In this document: positions 61,829 to 64,000 of the stretch, piece after piece
How positions within the stretch are numbered: the stretch's first letter is position 1
How the letters are laid out: each line of letters begins with the position of its first letter
Assembly (NCBI RefSeq): GCF_900104185.1
Contig: NZ_FNIZ01000003.1
Span: 62,001-126,000, forward strand
Origin: Halobacillus aidingensis
Lineage (GTDB): Bacteria > Bacillota > Bacilli > Bacillales > Halobacillaceae
Direction: 5' to 3'
DNA: 64,000 nt
Translations under genes and position numbers: made by a program
Notes under the pieces: model-generated
Seen by the model: the letters and a program-made list of their open reading frames with translations, nothing else
The model's database searches: none
Told to the model about the DNA's origin: nothing

Positions 61829-63529
61829 TTATTCTGTAATTCCTACTTGATTGAATCCATCTTCAGTAGCTTGAGCTTCTTCACTATTTTCACCATAGAG
61901 GTCGACAGCTGATTGGATGAGCGATTCTCGTGCATGACTGAAGTCAGATTCCGGCTGCAAGTAGACGGTCAAAGCACGGTAATAGATTTGGCCGAGTTTT
62001 TCTTTTCCGATCTGTTCGCCCGTGATGTAAGCCGCATGGTTGATGATGGATGAGTTAATATGGACACCACCATTATCCAATTCCATAGGCAGGTCATAGT
62101 ATTCATCCATGTGGGAAGGGTACATGCCGTTACCATCTCCGTATGGAACATAGTCTTCGCCTACAGGGTATTTGCTAGGGTTACTCAAGCTTCTTAAAGA
62201 CGTTCGTCCGGAAGCAATAGCATCTTCTGCCATAATATCTTCACCGATTTCCCAATCTTCCTCATCGACGAGTGCTCCGAAAATATCAGAGAAGGCTTCG
62301 TTTAAAGCCCCGGATTGGAAGCGGTAAAGGAGACCGGCAGAATTTGTTGTGACACCATGGGCCATTTCGTGGGCTGCTACGTCAAGTCCTGCAGAGAGGG
62401 GGATGAAGAATTCGCCATCTCCGTCTCCGTATGTCATTTGCTGACCATTCCAGAAAGCATTGTTATAATCTTTACCAAAGTGGACCGTAGACTTGATGGC
62501 CATTCCTTCACCATCGATGGAGTTGCGGTCATGTTCTTCTAAATAATACTCGTACACTTTTTCAGAGTTGTAGTGGGCATCGACGGCTGGTTTTTCATAA
62601 TCATCTGTAAAGGCCGCATCACGGGAAGAGAACAATTTATCTTGCAAGCCCGCATAGTTCCAACTGTTCTGCCCATCGTAGGTGTAGATACCATCCAGGT
62701 TTTCGTGGGATTTGTCATAAAGGTAAAAATCTGTTCCGTTTGCTTCCACACCTTTCTCGTTACTGTGGGAAATGTGAAGGTTGCGATGGTCTCCAAGGAC
62801 ACCAGTGCCTGATCCTTTGGAAGATTGATAGCCATCTGCATGCATGATGGCGTTATATTTGTCGATGACTTTACCAGTATTGGCATCTACATAAACGAAC
62901 CAGTTTCCTGGGTCTTCCCCAAGGAAGTTCACATTGACTTTATAAGCGAGATGATTTTCATCTTGAAACGGATAGATGACAAGAGTGGATGACGGAGATT
63001 CTACGAATTGTTCGGGAGCATCAACAGCGTCTTTGGCGACTTCTAACCCTTTTGCTTCGCTTAAGGAAGCGTTGGTAGAAATATCGCTTTGTTCAATCCC
63101 TTCGTTGAACTGACCGTTTACAGTCTGGACATGGTTTTCCTTATCATAGTGGACAACCACTTGGTGTCCTTCTACAGGTACGCCATTCTTTTCCTGTTGA
63201 AGTTTCACGTGGGTCATACCAAGGTCATCTTTTGTAATCTCGGCGTTTCCTAAACTATGGTCAGGATCAGCCATTTTGAATTTCTCTTTATTCTTTTTCA
63301 AGTGTGCTTTCGCGGAGTTTTCATTAGCCTTTGTGTATTTTTCACTCTGTTTTTGCTGTACAAAGAATGGACGATTGTCTTTATCCTTATGTACACTTTT
63401 TTGCTGGATCTGTGCGTGAGCTTTTGGACTTGCGTTCTCACTGATCGCATGTGACTGTGTCGGTGCCACCGTTCCCATTAAAAGTGCAGATGACAATACG
63501 GCCATTGGAATCACGTGTTTTTTCTTCAT
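61829..63529 (-). CDS. Secreted M4 neutral protease (thermolysin-like)
   Basis: This 566-residue preproprotein has a signal peptide (about 1-28, ending SHA), an FTP/PepSY propeptide (about 50-220) and an M4 catalytic domain. The zinc site has VAAHEMAHGVT (HExxH), with the third ligand in ALNEAFSDIFG and the stabilising His in NNGGVHINSSI-type GGVHINS. ATG 63529 follows a GGAGG site; two codons upstream a TTG is possible. Acidic surface, as expected for a halophile exoenzyme. Confidence 0.94.
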   Translation of the reverse strand: MKKKHVIPMAVLSSALLMGTVAPTQSHAISENASPKAHAQIQQKSVHKDKDNRPFFVQQKQSEKYTKANENSAKAHLKKNKEKFKMADPDHSLGNAEITKDDLGMTHVKLQQEKNGVPVEGHQVVVHYDKENHVQTVNGQFNEGIEQSDISTNASLSEAKGLEVAKDAVDAPEQFVESPSSTLVIYPFQDENHLAYKVNVNFLGEDPGNWFVYVDANTGKVIDKYNAIMHADGYQSSKGSGTGVLGDHRNLHISHSNEKGVEANGTDFYLYDKSHENLDGIYTYDGQNSWNYAGLQDKLFSSRDAAFTDDYEKPAVDAHYNSEKVYEYYLEEHDRNSIDGEGMAIKSTVHFGKDYNNAFWNGQQMTYGDGDGEFFIPLSAGLDVAAHEMAHGVTTNSAGLLYRFQSGALNEAFSDIFGALVDEEDWEIGEDIMAEDAIASGRTSLRSLSNPSKYPVGEDYVPYGDGNGMYPSHMDEYYDLPMELDNGGVHINSSIINHAAYITGEQIGKEKLGQIYYRALTVYLQPESDFSHARESLIQSAVDLYGENSEEAQATEDGFNQVGITE

Positions 63530-63535
63530 AACCAA

Positions 63536-63795
63536 CCTCCTAGCAAGAATGTATCCAATTATAGGTAATAGAGGCTTTATTATACAGAGTAGATTGAACT
63601 GTTTGTATTTTCTGAAAATAATGTCGAATAGAAGTTTGGTATAAGACTTTAATCATGGTTTTTAGACACAATCACCGTCACACGAACATTTCGAGTGACG
63701 AAATAAATTCCAACTATAGAACTAAATCAAAGTGAATTTTTAAATGGAATTATTTGTATGACCTGGTACGTAAATATATGGAAGTCTTTCTACAT
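63536..63795. other. Upstream region of the M4 protease gene
   Basis: I see no gene or clear repeat in this AT-rich stretch. It should hold the promoter for the M4-M14 pair, but no box pair stands out. Confidence 0.4.
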
Positions 63796-63827
63796 AAAAA
63801 AGCTCCTCCACAATTGTGGAGGAGCTT
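63796..63827 (-). terminator. Terminator of the alanine dehydrogenase gene
   Basis: A perfect 28-bp palindrome, AAGCTCCTCCACAA and its complement (63800-63827), followed on the minus strand by a run of Ts. Confidence 0.93.
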
Positions 63828-63833
63828 GTCGTA

Positions 63834-64000
63834 TTACACGTGAGCTAAAGTTTGAAGGGCTTCTTTTACTGGCTTGTAATCATAACCAAGATCACGGGCT
63901 ACGGCTTCATAAGTCAAGTGACCATTCGCTGTGTTTACACCTGCTTCAATCGCTTTGTTATCTTCTACAGCTTTGTTTACGCCTTTTGATGCGATTTGCA
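63834..64000 (-). CDS. ald: Alanine dehydrogenase, C-terminal part (cut by the window edge)
   Basis: The last 55 codons of a minus-strand gene run to the right edge. The residues NTANGHLTYEAVARDLGYDY match the well-conserved end of Bacillus alanine dehydrogenase, which interconverts alanine and pyruvate with NAD. The 5' part lies outside the window. Confidence 0.85.
   Translation of the reverse strand, partial: QIASKGVNKAVEDNKAIEAGVNTANGHLTYEAVARDLGYDYKPVKEALQTLAHV

Overview
The window looks like a chromosome segment of a moderately halophilic or alkaliphilic Bacillaceae bacterium (Halobacillus/Alkalicoccus-like; inferred). Supporting signs are strong Gram-positive ribosome binding sites, frequent GTG/TTG starts, CcpA-type cre boxes, LytR-CpsA-Psr and BY-kinase-type capsule genes, a CpsB phosphatase, and acidic secreted metalloproteases. 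The genus was not established.

Layout. (1) 155-13507: a ROK repressor diverges from a ten-gene glucuronide operon (dctP-uidA-dctQ-dctM-GH31-uxaC-uxuA-uxuB-kdgA-kdgK). It covers uptake, hydrolysis of glucuronides, and the isomerase-reductase-dehydratase-kinase-aldolase route to pyruvate and glyceraldehyde-3-phosphate. (2) 13567-15960: secreted M6 protease InhA. (3) 16417-33220: cell-surface polysaccharide region. It has two paralogous beta-helix proteins around a CpsB phosphatase, then an epimerase, chain-length protein, degenerate BY-kinase, flippase, polymerase, glycosyltransferases, priming transferase and acyltransferase, followed by a split VanZ gene and an LCP protein. (4) 33394-37574: three zinc-ribbon membrane proteins. 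(5) 37664-43318, minus strand: ABC sugar importer genes without an ATPase, plus Gfo/Idh dehydrogenase, amidohydrolase and NagB-like genes, substrate unknown. (6) 43641-54802, plus strand: a sulfoquinovose (plant sulfolipid sugar) degradation cluster of the sulfo-EMP2 type. (7) 54937-59576: a tiny membrane protein and two related 21-bp tandem repeat arrays that bracket a glycerate operon (cdaR-glxK-gntP). (8) 59557-64000: a NERD protein, a secreted M14 carboxypeptidase and M4 protease pair, and the 3' end of alanine dehydrogenase.

The most interesting system is the sulfoglycolysis cluster. Its GH31 enzyme keeps every catalytic and sulfonate-recognition residue I remember for E. coli sulfoquinovosidase YihQ, at identical numbering. 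It is followed by an isomerase-like protein, a PFK-like kinase, a GntR regulator, a class II aldolase, an aldehyde dehydrogenase and a permease. Together they could convert sulfoquinovosides to dihydroxyacetone phosphate, used for growth, and sulfolactate, exported. Two isomerase candidates, an unusual kinase active site and a shared candidate operator at two promoters make it worth experimental attention.
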